A stretch of DNA of 64,000 nucleotides. It comes from JAEWWD01 sp964440115 (GTDB lineage: Bacteria; Bacillota; Clostridia; Christensenellales; CAG-138). Positions 33,248 to 42,405 of the stretch are shown here, one piece after another. The stretch's first letter is position 1; every line of letters begins with the position of its first letter. The notes beneath the pieces were generated by a model, which saw only the letters and a program-made list of their open reading frames with translations, made no database searches and was not told where the DNA came from. The stretch is from NCBI GenBank assembly GCA_964440115.1, contig CAYTPV010000006.1, positions 210,969 through 274,968 on the forward strand, written 5' to 3'. The position numbers and the translations under genes are program-made.

Positions 33248-34930
33248 TCAATTGCCGTTTTCGATCGATAACTTATTGCCAAACATGCGCATCATATCCT
33301 GTATCTGAGGATCGTCGGATTGCTGTACCTGCACAGTAACATGCAATTGCAGCGACTCGTCAATCGATTTGAGCAATCCTTTCAAATAGTCCAAATTTTT
33401 CGGAACATTCAAGGCAGTTACATTGGGTTCCTTGTTGGGAGGGAATGCAACAATTATCGTATTGCCATTACGCCCAATGCTTTGCGCGGCCTTTGCCAAT
33501 ACGTATACCGGCATATTCTGCGTACGCATCTGCTGCAGCATCGATTCCCAGACAGGTTCTGAAGCATTCTGTGCAGGTTTCGCTCCGCTCTTAAGCACAG
33601 AGCTTTGCTTAACATCCTTTTGCGGACTGCTTTGAGGCACAGGTTCGGATGCCTGCGCAAACTCCGGAGGTGGTACAAGATCCTCCCACGGCGGCAGATC
33701 GTCCAAATTTGCAGAATTAGATATAGATGGGACGATAGAAGCCGCTGCTGCAGGCTGCGCGCGGTCGACAATCTGGACACCGCTTGAAAGCGCCTGTTCC
33801 AGCTTGCTTACGCGATCGCACAGAGCGATGAGACTTTGTTCGTCTTCCGGTCGGCAAATACGAATGAGCGCCGACTCGAGTAGTGCGCGCGGCTGCCTGA
33901 GCCATTTCATATCGCTTTGGACTTTTGTGAGAAGTTCCATTGTGCGCAGAAGTCGTTCCAGTGAGCAAAGCTTTGCCTGCGCTTGATAGCGCGCCATTAC
34001 TTCCGGTGTACAATCGAGTAGATCCATGCAGTCCCCGCAAGTCTTTGCAAGCAGCAGCGCGCGCACATGCTGCAAAATATCCTGTGTGAATACACCGATA
34101 TCTCGGCCGCCTCGCACAATTCCGTCCACTAGTCTGAGTGCCTTTGCCGCGTCTGATTGCAGCAGCGCGTCTGAAACTTCAAAAAGAAAGTCCGTTTGCA
34201 TATAGCCAAGCACATCGTAAACGTCCTGCTCTGTCAGCGAATCGCCGCAGAAGGCAAGGCATTGGTCGGTTAGACTCAAGGCATCGCGCATACCGCCGTC
34301 CGCCGCACGGGCAATCGCCAAAAGGCCGCCTTCATCGATTTGTGCACCGGCGTTATGCAGGACGTCCTTCATGGTGCATACGATATCCTGCATGGACAGC
34401 CTGTGGAAATCATATCGCTGGCAGCGGGATACAACCGTTGCCAATAGTTTTTGCGGTTCTGTGGTAGCGAGCAGAAACACAACATGCTTGGGCGGTTCTT
34501 CCAGAGTTTTTAAAAGTGCGTTGGATGCGCTGGTGGAGAGCATGTGCACTTCATCGATGATGTAGACCTTGTATTTCAAATGCAAGGGCGTGAAGCGTGC
34601 TTTCTCCAGCAGGGCGCGCATATCGTCAACACCAGTATTGGAAGCAGCGTCCATTTCAATGATGTCAACGGCTTCCTCTTGCTGAGAAAGCCTGCAGGCT
34701 TCGCATAAACCGCACGGTTCTCCATCCTGTGGGGAGAGGCAGTTGATAGCGCGGGAAAATATCTTTGCTACGCTGGTTTTTCCGGTCCCACGCGATCCGC
34801 TGAACAGATACGCGTGCGCAAACTGCCCGGAATTAATCTGGTTTTTCAGTATGGTTGTAATATGATCCTGGCCAACGACATCGCAAAACTTGCGTGGCCG
34901 GTATTTTCGGTACAATGCCTGGTATGACAT
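33248..34930 (-). CDS. dnaX: DNA polymerase III subunit gamma/tau
   Basis: 560 residues from ATG 34930 (GGAGGG upstream); the open frame to 34963 is not needed. The clamp-loader ATPase has Walker A GSRGTGKTS (about 43-51), four zinc cysteines in NCLSPQDGEPCGLCEAC, Walker B IIDEVHML and the sensor SRC. Residues 380-470 are a Pro/Gln-rich linker and the C-terminal part is the tau domain. It loads the beta clamp and links polymerases at the fork. No clear slippery sequence for a short gamma form was seen. First gene of dnaX-ybaB-recR. Confidence 0.95.
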   Translation of the reverse strand: MSYQALYRKYRPRKFCDVVGQDHITTILKNQINSGQFAHAYLFSGSRGTGKTSVAKIFSRAINCLSPQDGEPCGLCEACRLSQQEEAVDIIEMDAASNTGVDDMRALLEKARFTPLHLKYKVYIIDEVHMLSTSASNALLKTLEEPPKHVVFLLATTEPQKLLATVVSRCQRYDFHRLSMQDIVCTMKDVLHNAGAQIDEGGLLAIARAADGGMRDALSLTDQCLAFCGDSLTEQDVYDVLGYMQTDFLFEVSDALLQSDAAKALRLVDGIVRGGRDIGVFTQDILQHVRALLLAKTCGDCMDLLDCTPEVMARYQAQAKLCSLERLLRTMELLTKVQSDMKWLRQPRALLESALIRICRPEDEQSLIALCDRVSKLEQALSSGVQIVDRAQPAAAASIVPSISNSANLDDLPPWEDLVPPPEFAQASEPVPQSSPQKDVKQSSVLKSGAKPAQNASEPVWESMLQQMRTQNMPVYVLAKAAQSIGRNGNTIIVAFPPNKEPNVTALNVPKNLDYLKGLLKSIDESLQLHVTVQVQQSDDPQIQDMMRMFGNKLSIENGN

Positions 34931-34984
34931 AGGCTCCCTCCACAATTCCCGCAATAAAACCAAATACTTGTTCTATACTGCTTT

Positions 34985-35014
34985 ATTGTATCATCGTATC
35001 GGCAATAGTTTCAA
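34985..35014 (-). promoter_or_regulatory. Candidate promoter of dnaX-ybaB-recR
   Basis: Minus strand TTGAAA (35014-35009), 18-base spacer, TACAAT (34990-34985), about 55 bases before the dnaX ATG. Confidence 0.5.
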
Positions 35015-35144
35015 TGCTGCCTTTTTCCACCAAAACCATCACAAATTCCAGAATATACTTGCACACAAATTCGCCAAGCCCTACAATGATAAAAACCCGC
35101 CTTACAGGAAAATTGCCACTCTACTATAGAAGGAGCATAGTGAT

Positions 35145-36332
35145 ATGACTAATTTCGCTAAGAGAATGGATGGCGTATCCGGCAGCGTTATTCGGGAGAT
35201 ATTCAAAATGATGGGAGATCCCGAAATGATATCGTTTGGCGGGGGGAATCCGGCCAAAGAATCTTTCCCCATAGATGTCGTGGAACGGATTGCTCACGAA
35301 GTTTTGGAGCATAACGGCGCCGGTATACTGCAATATGGAGCGACCGAAGGTTTTTCGCCCCTGCGCGAATCCTTTTTGAAATATATTGCGGGCCCAAAGG
35401 GTGTGGAAGCCGCTATAGAGAATGTACTTACTTTGTCCGGTTCCATGCAGGGGTTGGATCTCGTTACCAAAGTATTTGTCGATCCCGGCGATGCGGTGCT
35501 CGTTGAGTCTCCGACATTCCTCGGTGCACTACAGGCGTTCAACACGTATCAGGCAAAGTGCGTACCCGTAAGCATGGATGACGAGGGAGTTGACATTAAC
35601 GAACTCGAGGAAAAGATCCGCAAATACCGTCCAAAGCTCTTCTATGTCATTCCGACTTTCCAAAACCCCACAGGAAAAACCCTTGGGGTTGAACGCCGCA
35701 AGGCAATCGCTGCCTTAGCCGAAAAATACGACTTTATCGTGATTGAAGATGATCCGTATTGTGATCTTCGGTACCGCGGAGAACCCATGCCGCCCATCAA
35801 GATATTTGACCGCGCAGGACAGGTCATATTGCTGAACAGCTTCAGTAAAATACTGTCCCCGGGCCTGCGCGTAGGCGCGGCTGTCGCGGCGCCGGAAATT
35901 ATACGCAAAATGACGGTCGCAAAACAAAGCAGCGATACGCATACATCCAATCTGACGCAAGCAATAGCGGACGCCTTCCTTCGCAATCAGTTGCTTCCCG
36001 GTCACCTTGCGCATATACTTCCTATTTATACGGAACGGCTGAACGCTATGCTGGAGGGACTGGACCGTTTCTTCCCCACATCCTGCCGGTTTACGAGACC
36101 GGAGGGCGGATTGTTTGTGTGGGGAGAAGTGGACGGAATACGAGATATGCCTGCCATTCTCAAAACAGCCACGCAGGAATTGAAAGTAGCTTTTGTTCCG
36201 GGTCAGTTCTTTTTCGTAGATCCTGCCACAATGGGGCAGAATACGATGCGGCTGAACTTCTCTTCCGCAACGCCGGAGAAGATTTTAATCGGCCTCGAGC
36301 GATTGGGCGGACTCCTTTCACAAAACGCCTGA
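35145..36332 (+). CDS. PLP-dependent aminotransferase (class I/II, MocR/LysN-like)
   Basis: 395 residues, fold-type I aminotransferase. The PLP lysine is in LNSFSKILSPGLRVG (about residue 234). DDPYCDLRYRGE and YVIPTFQNPTGKTLGVERR are typical of the 2-aminoadipate/branched aminotransferase branch related to MocR regulators, but there is no DNA-binding domain. AAGGAG lies nine bases before the ATG. The amino-group donor cannot be told. Monocistronic with its own terminator. Confidence 0.83.
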   Translation: MTNFAKRMDGVSGSVIREIFKMMGDPEMISFGGGNPAKESFPIDVVERIAHEVLEHNGAGILQYGATEGFSPLRESFLKYIAGPKGVEAAIENVLTLSGSMQGLDLVTKVFVDPGDAVLVESPTFLGALQAFNTYQAKCVPVSMDDEGVDINELEEKIRKYRPKLFYVIPTFQNPTGKTLGVERRKAIAALAEKYDFIVIEDDPYCDLRYRGEPMPPIKIFDRAGQVILLNSFSKILSPGLRVGAAVAAPEIIRKMTVAKQSSDTHTSNLTQAIADAFLRNQLLPGHLAHILPIYTERLNAMLEGLDRFFPTSCRFTRPEGGLFVWGEVDGIRDMPAILKTATQELKVAFVPGQFFFVDPATMGQNTMRLNFSSATPEKILIGLERLGGLLSQNA

Positions 36333-36349
36333 TAGATAAGATGAATTAT

Positions 36350-36377
36350 GGCCTCGCAATATTGCGGGGCCTTTTTT
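36350..36377 (+). terminator. Terminator of the aminotransferase gene
   Basis: The stem GGCCTCGCAA/TTGCGGGGCC with one G-T pair and a 2-base loop is followed by six T. Confidence 0.85.
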
Positions 36378-36517
36378 GGTATTGTCATGAGTGCGGGGTA
36401 TCTTCTTAAGCGTGATTTGGGATAAAAACACTGAGCTTTAGAGATATGAATAATTTCAAATGCAGGGTGTATCCATTCGCATTCTGATTTCCCCTTTTCT
36501 GATGAATCGTTCTACGA

Positions 36518-36523
36518 TATAAT
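36518..36523 (+). promoter_or_regulatory. -10 element upstream of the DegV gene
   Basis: TATAAT 30 bases before the ATG. No good -35 is seen at 16-18 bases. Confidence 0.4.
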
Positions 36524-36553
36524 ACTTACATCACACTTTACGGAGCAGCTGCC

Positions 36554-37429
36554 ATGAACAAGTATCGTATTGTTACAGATGCAACAGCGGACTTGCCGCA
36601 AGAGTTAGTGGAAAGCATGGGCATTTCCGTCATTCCTATGGAATGCCGGCTTAACGAACAGACATTTATTTATGAGCCGACAGGCAAATACATGAAGCCT
36701 GAAGCCTTTTATGCGCAGATGCGCGAGGGTGCATCCACGGCGACATCGCAGATCAATGTGTTCGCGTATGTAACGCATTTTGAACCGATATTGCAGGCCG
36801 GGGAGGATATTCTATATATCGCCTTTTCTTCAGCACTGACGGGTTCCCAGCAATCTGCCGTCATTGCCATACAGGAACTGGAAGCCAAATATCCTGGCCG
36901 TAAAATAAATATGGTGGATTCTTTGTGCGCGTCGCTGGGTGAAGGCTTAATGGTATATGCGGCGGCAAAGAAGCAGGAGGAAGGGCTGGATCTGGAAGCT
37001 CTTTCGCAATGGGTCATTGATAACCGCCTCAACCTATGCCATTGGTTTACTGTGGATGATCTTGCGTATCTCGCACGGGGCGGCAGGGTTTCCGCAACAT
37101 CAGCTTTTCTAGGCACTGCATTGCGCATAAAGCCTGTGCTGCACGTTGACAATGCAGGCAGGCTTGTGCCGCTTGAAAAAGTGCAGGGAAGAAAGCGTTC
37201 TCTAAAAGGCCTTGTGGAGCAAATGGAGAAACAGTATACGCCTGAGAATAATGATATTGTCTTCATCGGACACGCCGACAGCGCGGAAGACGCGGAATAT
37301 GTTCGTCAGTTAGTGGAAGAACGCTACGGTGTGAAAAACTTTCTTGTTAACTTTATCGGCCCAATTGTAGGCGCGCATTCTGGACCGGGCACGATCGCTT
37401 TGTTCCACTTTGGAAAAAGCCGTTCATAA
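36554..37429 (+). CDS. DegV-family fatty acid-binding protein
   Basis: 291 residues, the family length. The start YRIVTDATADLP, SSALTGSQQSA, DSLCASLGEGLM and the closing IGPIVGAHSGPGTIALFHFG are the DegV signatures. DegV (FakB) proteins bind a fatty acid and present it to the FakA kinase, which forms acyl phosphate for phospholipid synthesis. No fakA is near. The ATG has a weak ribosome site (ACGGAGC). Confidence 0.88.
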   Translation: MNKYRIVTDATADLPQELVESMGISVIPMECRLNEQTFIYEPTGKYMKPEAFYAQMREGASTATSQINVFAYVTHFEPILQAGEDILYIAFSSALTGSQQSAVIAIQELEAKYPGRKINMVDSLCASLGEGLMVYAAAKKQEEGLDLEALSQWVIDNRLNLCHWFTVDDLAYLARGGRVSATSAFLGTALRIKPVLHVDNAGRLVPLEKVQGRKRSLKGLVEQMEKQYTPENNDIVFIGHADSAEDAEYVRQLVEERYGVKNFLVNFIGPIVGAHSGPGTIALFHFGKSRS

Positions 37430-37439
37430 AATGGTTAAG

Positions 37440-37471
37440 AAAAATACCTGCGCAACTGCGCAGGTATTTTT
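37440..37471. terminator. Bidirectional terminator between DegV and DNA-metabolism genes
   Basis: A 15-bp perfect stem AAAAATACCTGCGCA/TGCGCAGGTATTTTT with a 2-base loop. Its right end overlaps the stop codon of the leftward gene. Confidence 0.85.
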
Positions 37472-38270
37472 AAATATTCGGATTAGTAATGTCAATCGAC
37501 GCGAGAGCCGCTGCAGAACCAGCAGAAATATCTTTCCCATCTTCAGAAAATTCGGTCATACAGCCCCAGTATCGTTTAGGCATGTGTCCCATGCGGCAGC
37601 GTGGGTTGTGACGTTCCTTGATCTCAATGGTATGATAGAACATTCGCCATAGATTGCGATATCTCTTTTCCTCATCGGAGGGGGCCGGAAGAGAGAGTTC
37701 CTCTACAGAGTTAAGCGTCCAGGAATGGTTGACGTAGAGCAGTGCAAGCCCATGCGTCTTATCATAAATCAGGAACTGCTCTTCGGGAAACCGCTCGCAG
37801 AAATGGGGCGTGATGATGGGAAGCACATTGTTTTTTGGCTCAATCTGCGCTGCGAGTGCTCCGTTGATATCCGAAAAACGGATAAAGCCTGTATATAAAT
37901 GTGCCTCATGTTCCAAATGCCTAACTGCAGCATAGAGCTCATGCACCACATTATCCGTGAGCATATTCAATACTGATGGACCAACACTGTACCCCTTACG
38001 CAGAAATTCTAGTATTAATAGATCTTTGCGCGGATGGCAGGTCAGGAATGCCCGTTTTATAAAATCAAGAACGGCACAGCCCATTTTTTTCGGTATGGAA
38101 GAAAATACGCGAGTTGCGCGTTCGGGAACGGTAGCAATCTGCCTGACGGGGAGTAAAAGGGGCAGGGGAGAATAGGCAGTCGACACATCCGAAGGCAATT
38201 CATTTCTATCGTAGCTTTCAAAAACGCAGCACAACAGCCCGTCGAAGCTTCCGTCGTAACAGTAAATCAT
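37470..38270 (-). CDS. DUF4130 / TIGR03915-type putative DNA metabolism protein
   Basis: 266 residues from ATG 38270, which overlaps the stop of the radical-SAM gene as ATGA; an in-frame ATG at 38288 is also possible. The start MIYCYDGSFDGLLCCVFESY and RYRNLWRMFYHTIEIKERHN and MPKRYWGCMTEF near the C-terminus are family signatures. The family has no proven biochemical role, but is almost always next to a radical-SAM protein of the TIGR03916 type, and related domains are fused to uracil-DNA glycosylases elsewhere. A role in DNA repair or nucleoside modification is inferred. Confidence 0.8.
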   Translation of the reverse strand: MIYCYDGSFDGLLCCVFESYDRNELPSDVSTAYSPLPLLLPVRQIATVPERATRVFSSIPKKMGCAVLDFIKRAFLTCHPRKDLLILEFLRKGYSVGPSVLNMLTDNVVHELYAAVRHLEHEAHLYTGFIRFSDINGALAAQIEPKNNVLPIITPHFCERFPEEQFLIYDKTHGLALLYVNHSWTLNSVEELSLPAPSDEEKRYRNLWRMFYHTIEIKERHNPRCRMGHMPKRYWGCMTEFSEDGKDISAGSAAALASIDITNPNI

Positions 38271-39574
38271 ATTTGACCGCTCAGGCATTTGTACAGCTCC
38301 TCGCGCGCGATGGCAGGGTGTTCAAGAAGGGAAAGCTGGCGGGCTGAGCCTTGCTCAGACTCTAGCCGGGCCTCCTTTGATAATAATGAGCTTAGCAGCA
38401 TATCCTGCGCAATATCCAAATGATCAGGGCGCTTGCCGCAGCAGGTGATGAAATACTGCGCCCGTTTTAGCACGACCCCCAGCCGCTTGAGACCAACAAA
38501 ATCTATGCTGCCGGTGCGGCGCGCTACTATGATTCGCTGCGCGCTGCGGACGCCGATACCCGGCACACGCAACAAAAGTTCGTAGGGTGCGCGATTGATC
38601 TCTAAAGGAAACAGTTCGGGATGGTTCAGCGCCCAATTGCATTTGGGGTCGAGCAAAGGATGCAGGCTGGGATGCGCTTCGTCGAGCAGTTCGCCCGCTG
38701 AAAAACCATAGAATCGAAGCAGCCAGTCTGCCTGATAAAGCCTGTGTTCCCGCAAAAGCGGTGGTTTTGTGCCGACTGCCGGGAGCAGTGAATTCTCGGC
38801 GATGGGGACATACGCGCTGAAAAACACACGCTTGAGGCGGTATGATTTATATAGCCCCTCCGTCAAATTCAGTATCTGCAGGTCGTTTTCCTGTGTTGCT
38901 CCGACAATCATCTGCGTGCTTTGCCCGGCTGGTGCGAATTTGGAAGTATGCTTATATATGGCAAGCTCGCGTGTGTTCTGTTCAATGTTCGAACGGATGT
39001 ATCCCATGGGCGCGAGTATCGATTGTTTTGATTTATCCGGAGCCAAAAGCTTAAGGCTGGATTGGGAAGGCAATTCTATGTTTACGCTCAAGCGGTCAAC
39101 CAGCGTGCCCAGAGTATGCAGGAGAGCTTCGTCGGTACCGGGAATTGCCTTTGCGTGAATGTATCCGTAAAAACGATATTCTTCCCGCAGTATGCGCATG
39201 GTTTGTATCATGCGCTCAGTCGTGTAATCTGGATTGCCAAGCACACCGGAGCTGAGAAAAAGCCCTTCTATGTAGTTTCGGCGGTAAAAAGCAATCGTCA
39301 GATCCGCCAATTCCCGGGGATGGAACGTAGCACGTGGTACGTCGTTGGATCGGCGGTTGATGCAGTAAGTGCAGTCATATGCACAGGCGTTGCTCATGAG
39401 CACTTTGAGCAGAGAGATGCAGCGACCGTCGCCAGAAAAGCTATGGCAGATGCCCATGGCGGTTGCATTTCCAATACCGCCGGGAGCCGCCTTTTTTTCC
39501 ACACCGCTTGATGTGCAGGCGACATCGTATTTTGCCGCATCCGTTAGTATTTTCAGCTTTTCGAAAAGATCCAT
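38267..39574 (-). CDS. Putative DNA modification/repair radical SAM protein (TIGR03916 type)
   Basis: 435 residues from ATG 39574 (AAGGAG nine bases upstream); the longer frame to 39604 is unlikely. The start DLFEKLKILTDAAKYDVACT, GVCHSF-like GICHSFSGDGRC and the iron-sulfur motif CAYDCTYC (CxxxCxxC, about residues 69-76) identify the family. Near the C-terminus, LLRVPGIGVRSAQRIIVARR is a helix-hairpin-helix of the type that binds DNA without sequence preference. The enzyme presumably acts on a modified or damaged base. Coupled by overlap with the DUF4130 gene. Confidence 0.83.
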   Translation of the reverse strand: MDLFEKLKILTDAAKYDVACTSSGVEKKAAPGGIGNATAMGICHSFSGDGRCISLLKVLMSNACAYDCTYCINRRSNDVPRATFHPRELADLTIAFYRRNYIEGLFLSSGVLGNPDYTTERMIQTMRILREEYRFYGYIHAKAIPGTDEALLHTLGTLVDRLSVNIELPSQSSLKLLAPDKSKQSILAPMGYIRSNIEQNTRELAIYKHTSKFAPAGQSTQMIVGATQENDLQILNLTEGLYKSYRLKRVFFSAYVPIAENSLLPAVGTKPPLLREHRLYQADWLLRFYGFSAGELLDEAHPSLHPLLDPKCNWALNHPELFPLEINRAPYELLLRVPGIGVRSAQRIIVARRTGSIDFVGLKRLGVVLKRAQYFITCCGKRPDHLDIAQDMLLSSLLSKEARLESEQGSARQLSLLEHPAIAREELYKCLSGQI

Positions 39575-39621
39575 TGCTATACTCTCCTTAAACAGAGTAT
39601 ACAACAGAACATATGTTCTTG

Positions 39622-39654
39622 TAAAGAAAAAGCGCCCTAAAAATTGGGGCGCTT
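39622..39654 (-). terminator. Terminator of the PQ-loop/VIT1 transcript
   Basis: The minus-strand stem AAGCGCCC/GGGCGCTT with a 9-base loop is followed by TTTTCTTTA, 19 bases past the PQ-loop gene. Confidence 0.7.
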
Positions 39655-39672
39655 GACTGATATATTTTGTGA

Positions 39673-39942
39673 TCAGGACATCCGTTGCTTGTCTAGTCGT
39701 TTGTTTCGTATGTATATCGCAAGATCAGTACAGACCATAGCCAAATTCAAAATGTACAGATACAGTACGATATCGCGATGGTAGAGGAGCTTATTGATAA
39801 TTCCGCTGATATACCCGACAATCACGATCATTAGAAACGATAAACTTTTTCCGACTGCCGATCTGGTTTTATAAGACTTATATATGTTCATTGGCCAGGC
39901 TGCTCCAAAACAAATCAGCATAATGGCTTCAAATATGCTCAT
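39673..39942 (-). CDS. Small PQ-loop (SemiSWEET-like) membrane protein
   Basis: 89 residues with three membrane segments at about 4-20, 34-52 and 58-77. GAAWPMNIYKSYKTRSAVGK followed by SLSFLMIVIVGYISGI is a PQ-loop-like repeat (P-M-N in place of P-Q-x). Half-size SWEET sugar transporters have this design and work as dimers. Sugar transport is only inferred. The gene lies 18 bases downstream of the VIT1 fusion gene. Confidence 0.6.
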   Translation of the reverse strand: MSIFEAIMLICFGAAWPMNIYKSYKTRSAVGKSLSFLMIVIVGYISGIINKLLYHRDIVLYLYILNLAMVCTDLAIYIRNKRLDKQRMS

Positions 39943-39960
39943 AATGGTCCCTTCTGATTC

Positions 39961-40830
39961 TTACAAATCGATGCCCAATACATTTTTCACGACGAGTCCT
40001 ACAGTAAACGAAATCGCCGCAACACCTAAACTGATTGCCGCCATTGTGAAGAAGCTCCTTCTAAATTTCCTGTCTTTCGCGATGGCAACGTAATAGTTAA
40101 AACCGGCTATAATTGCCAGAGCAGTAAACAGCGTGACCCCAAGAGCCAGCATGTATTGATGCTTTGGGAAAAGCAGAAATGGGATAATCAAAAGCGTGAC
40201 GGTAATCAGGTAAGCAATTCCCGTATACAATGAGGAAGTAACCGGATTTTTTTCACCGGCCTCACGCGAGGATAGATATCCGGAGGCGGCCATGGATAGC
40301 GTTGCGGAAACACCGGTGATCAGGCCCGCCATGGCGATGACGCCGGTATTCTGCATGGCGAGCGTATAGCCGGCCAATGCGCCGGTCAGCTCTACAAGAG
40401 CGTCGTTCATGCCAAGCACCATATCCCCGACATAATGGAGTCGTTCCTCATCCAGAATATCCATCAGTTTTTTCTCATGGGCTTGTTCGTCAGCGAGTAT
40501 CTGTTTGATCTCGGGAACACGATCGATATTCTGTGCGTAAAGCGCTACGTTTTTATCTTCACCGCGTTCAAGGAATTTGATGATAAACGTATATCCCAAT
40601 ACGCGCGCAAGAAACGCATGCCAGTTTACCCATGTTTTGCGCGGAGACAGCTTTTTGCCGGCGTAGTTTGCAAATACGGCGGCATGAGCGAATTCTTCTT
40701 TCGATATGGAAAGGAGTGTTTCCCGTTCGCTGTCATTTTTAGCTTTTGCAGCTATTTTTTCATACAACGCAGCGCCATCCAATTCATGCTGCTGCAATAT
40801 TAAAAAAAATCTGGAATCTTTATTATCCAC
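39961..40830 (-). CDS. Ferritin-like domain fused to VIT1/CCC1 metal transporter
   Basis: 289 residues. Residues 1-130 form a rubrerythrin/ferritin-like helical bundle with possible di-iron ligands in QQHELDGAALYEKIA, SKEEFAHAAVF (ExxH) and DEQAHEKKL (ExxH). Residues 135-289 are a VIT1/CCC1 transporter with GMNDALVELTGALAGYTLAM and about five membrane segments. VIT1 proteins export iron or manganese from the cytoplasm. The fused domain could oxidise or sense ferrous iron at the entry side. Such fusions are known in bacteria and archaea; the metal here is not proven. Confidence 0.85.
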   Translation of the reverse strand: MDNKDSRFFLILQQHELDGAALYEKIAAKAKNDSERETLLSISKEEFAHAAVFANYAGKKLSPRKTWVNWHAFLARVLGYTFIIKFLERGEDKNVALYAQNIDRVPEIKQILADEQAHEKKLMDILDEERLHYVGDMVLGMNDALVELTGALAGYTLAMQNTGVIAMAGLITGVSATLSMAASGYLSSREAGEKNPVTSSLYTGIAYLITVTLLIIPFLLFPKHQYMLALGVTLFTALAIIAGFNYYVAIAKDRKFRRSFFTMAAISLGVAAISFTVGLVVKNVLGIDL

Positions 40831-41056
40831 GTAATTCCTCCTGCGTATTGCGTCATTTTTCTGTTACGATACCTATTGTATTTGTATGTGAAGTCGATTG
40901 CAAGGTTTTCGGTTGCTGGTGTCCGGTACTTTCAATGCTAACGAATTGGAAATTCGTGTTGCAACACGTTCAAATTGCGGTAGAATAAGACAGGGAAGCC
41001 TGATTGGGTATACTCAATCAGACAAATCCGGCAGTGAATACATTGAGGAAGGTTTT

Positions 41057-41956
41057 ATGGAATTAGAGTTTCAACCGATACGGCTTGAGGATAAAGAAAC
41101 GATCGATTCTTATCTTAAGCCGCATGCATTTGAGTGTTCTGAGTTTACGTTTACCAATTTCATCATCTGGGGCCAGGATGGGAAGATCCAATGGGCCCAA
41201 TCCAATGGGGTTTTATTTATTCGGCTTCAGTTCGGAAAGCATCCGCCTTTCATGTTCCCGCCGATACCAAAGGCAATTACGCCGGAATATCCTGAGGCAA
41301 TATCTCAGGCTTGCAGATACTTCAACGAAATCGGCGTGCCGCCCAGGTTCCGTTCCATAAGCGGACCCTTTGTTGAGTTGTTCCGTAATTATTGTTCCAT
41401 GATGACGCTGGTTCCTGACCGCAGCACTTTCGATTATATTTATCTTACGGAAGATCTGATCGAACTCAAGGGACGCAAGTATCATGCCAAGCGCAACCAT
41501 ATCAATCAGTTTACGACCCAATATGAGTATACCTATCGGCCGCTCACACCTGATATGACGGATGCTTGCATGGAACTTTATATGAGCTGGCTGCAGGAAA
41601 AGGATATAAATGAACCCGGAATATTGGGAGAAATGAAAGCCATCCGCTTTTTGCTGCCCAATATGCGTGAGCTGGGCGTAGCGGGGGGGAGCATTTACGT
41701 TGGAGATAAGCTGGTTGCTTTTACTTTAGGCGAGCGCATTCGCCAAGATATGGCGCTGATACATATTGAAAAAGCCGATGCCTCTTATGTCGGACTTTAC
41801 GCTGCCATTAATCAGCAGTTCGCGGAGCGTCAATGGAAGGACGTCATGTATCTCAACCGCGAAGAGGATATGGGGATACCGGGTATGCGTAAGGCAAAGT
41901 TATCGTATCACCCTGTGAAGATGCTCGAAAAGTTTGACGCGGTGCGAAGACCATAA
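41057..41956 (+). CDS. DUF2156 (phosphatidylglycerol lysyltransferase C-terminal-like) protein
   Basis: 299 residues from ATG 41057 with GAGGAAGG just upstream; the open frame begins at 40898 without support. FQPIRLEDKETIDSYLKPHA is the family start, followed by SEFTFTNFIIW; KGRKYHAKRNHINQF and MYLNREEDMGIPGMRKAKLS lie further on. The fold is a pair of GNAT-like domains as in the catalytic half of MprF, which moves lysine from tRNA to phosphatidylglycerol. There is no membrane part here, so the acceptor may be different. A role in envelope or tRNA-linked aminoacyl transfer is inferred. Confidence 0.75.
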   Translation: MELEFQPIRLEDKETIDSYLKPHAFECSEFTFTNFIIWGQDGKIQWAQSNGVLFIRLQFGKHPPFMFPPIPKAITPEYPEAISQACRYFNEIGVPPRFRSISGPFVELFRNYCSMMTLVPDRSTFDYIYLTEDLIELKGRKYHAKRNHINQFTTQYEYTYRPLTPDMTDACMELYMSWLQEKDINEPGILGEMKAIRFLLPNMRELGVAGGSIYVGDKLVAFTLGERIRQDMALIHIEKADASYVGLYAAINQQFAERQWKDVMYLNREEDMGIPGMRKAKLSYHPVKMLEKFDAVRRP

Positions 41957-42001
41957 CAATGCGTCAAGACTGTGAAAACACTGCACAATATCCTGTGAGG
42001 C

Positions 42002-42030
42002 TTGACGCTTTGGATCTTTTGCTATACTAT
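42002..42030 (+). promoter_or_regulatory. Promoter of yajC
   Basis: TTGACG (42002-42007), 17 bases, TACTAT (42025-42030). An overlapping TATACT at 42023 would give a 15-base spacer. Confidence 0.5.
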
Positions 42031-42065
42031 TAGACTGCAAACATGTGTAAAGGAAGGAATCATTC

Positions 42066-42383
42066 ATGCCAGAAAGCATATCGACGGGTCTTGCGTCTTA
42101 CGGTCCCCTTATTCTGATCATGGTGGCAATGTTTGCCCTCATGATTATTCCGCAACGCAGGCGCGACAAGAAAATCAAACAAATGCTCAATTCCATTAAA
42201 CCCGGTGACCGCGTACGCACCATCGGCGGTTTATATGGCACTATCGGCTCCATCAAGGATGACGTTATTACGTTGATCGTTGGGCCGGACAAGGTTCGTC
42301 TTGTGTTTGCCCGTGGCGCTATTTCCACCGTGGAAGATGTAGCTGCAGAAAACACCATGAGCGAAGAAGTTAAAAACGTATAA
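42066..42383 (+). CDS. yajC: Preprotein translocase accessory subunit YajC
   Basis: 105 residues. A single membrane anchor is at about 10-28 (LILIMVAMFALMIIPQRRRD), followed by the conserved cytoplasmic segment INPGDRV-like IKPGDRVRTIGGLYGTIGSI. YajC works with SecDF in protein export. No secD/secF follow; a TIGR04086 membrane protein gene does, as in many Clostridia. The ATG has AAGGAAGG upstream. Confidence 0.92.
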   Translation: MPESISTGLASYGPLILIMVAMFALMIIPQRRRDKKIKQMLNSIKPGDRVRTIGGLYGTIGSIKDDVITLIVGPDKVRLVFARGAISTVEDVAAENTMSEEVKNV

Positions 42384-42405
42384 TCCCAAACAAATAATCA
42401 CTTAT

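Noticed and set aside
33248..34930. Programmed frameshift producing a gamma form of DnaX
   Set aside because: No A6G-like slippery run with a hairpin was seen in the linker region.
34931..35144. A signal recognition particle RNA gene next to dnaX, as in other bacteria
   Set aside because: The spacer has no GGAA/GCAG-type SRP hairpin; it carries only a promoter for dnaX.
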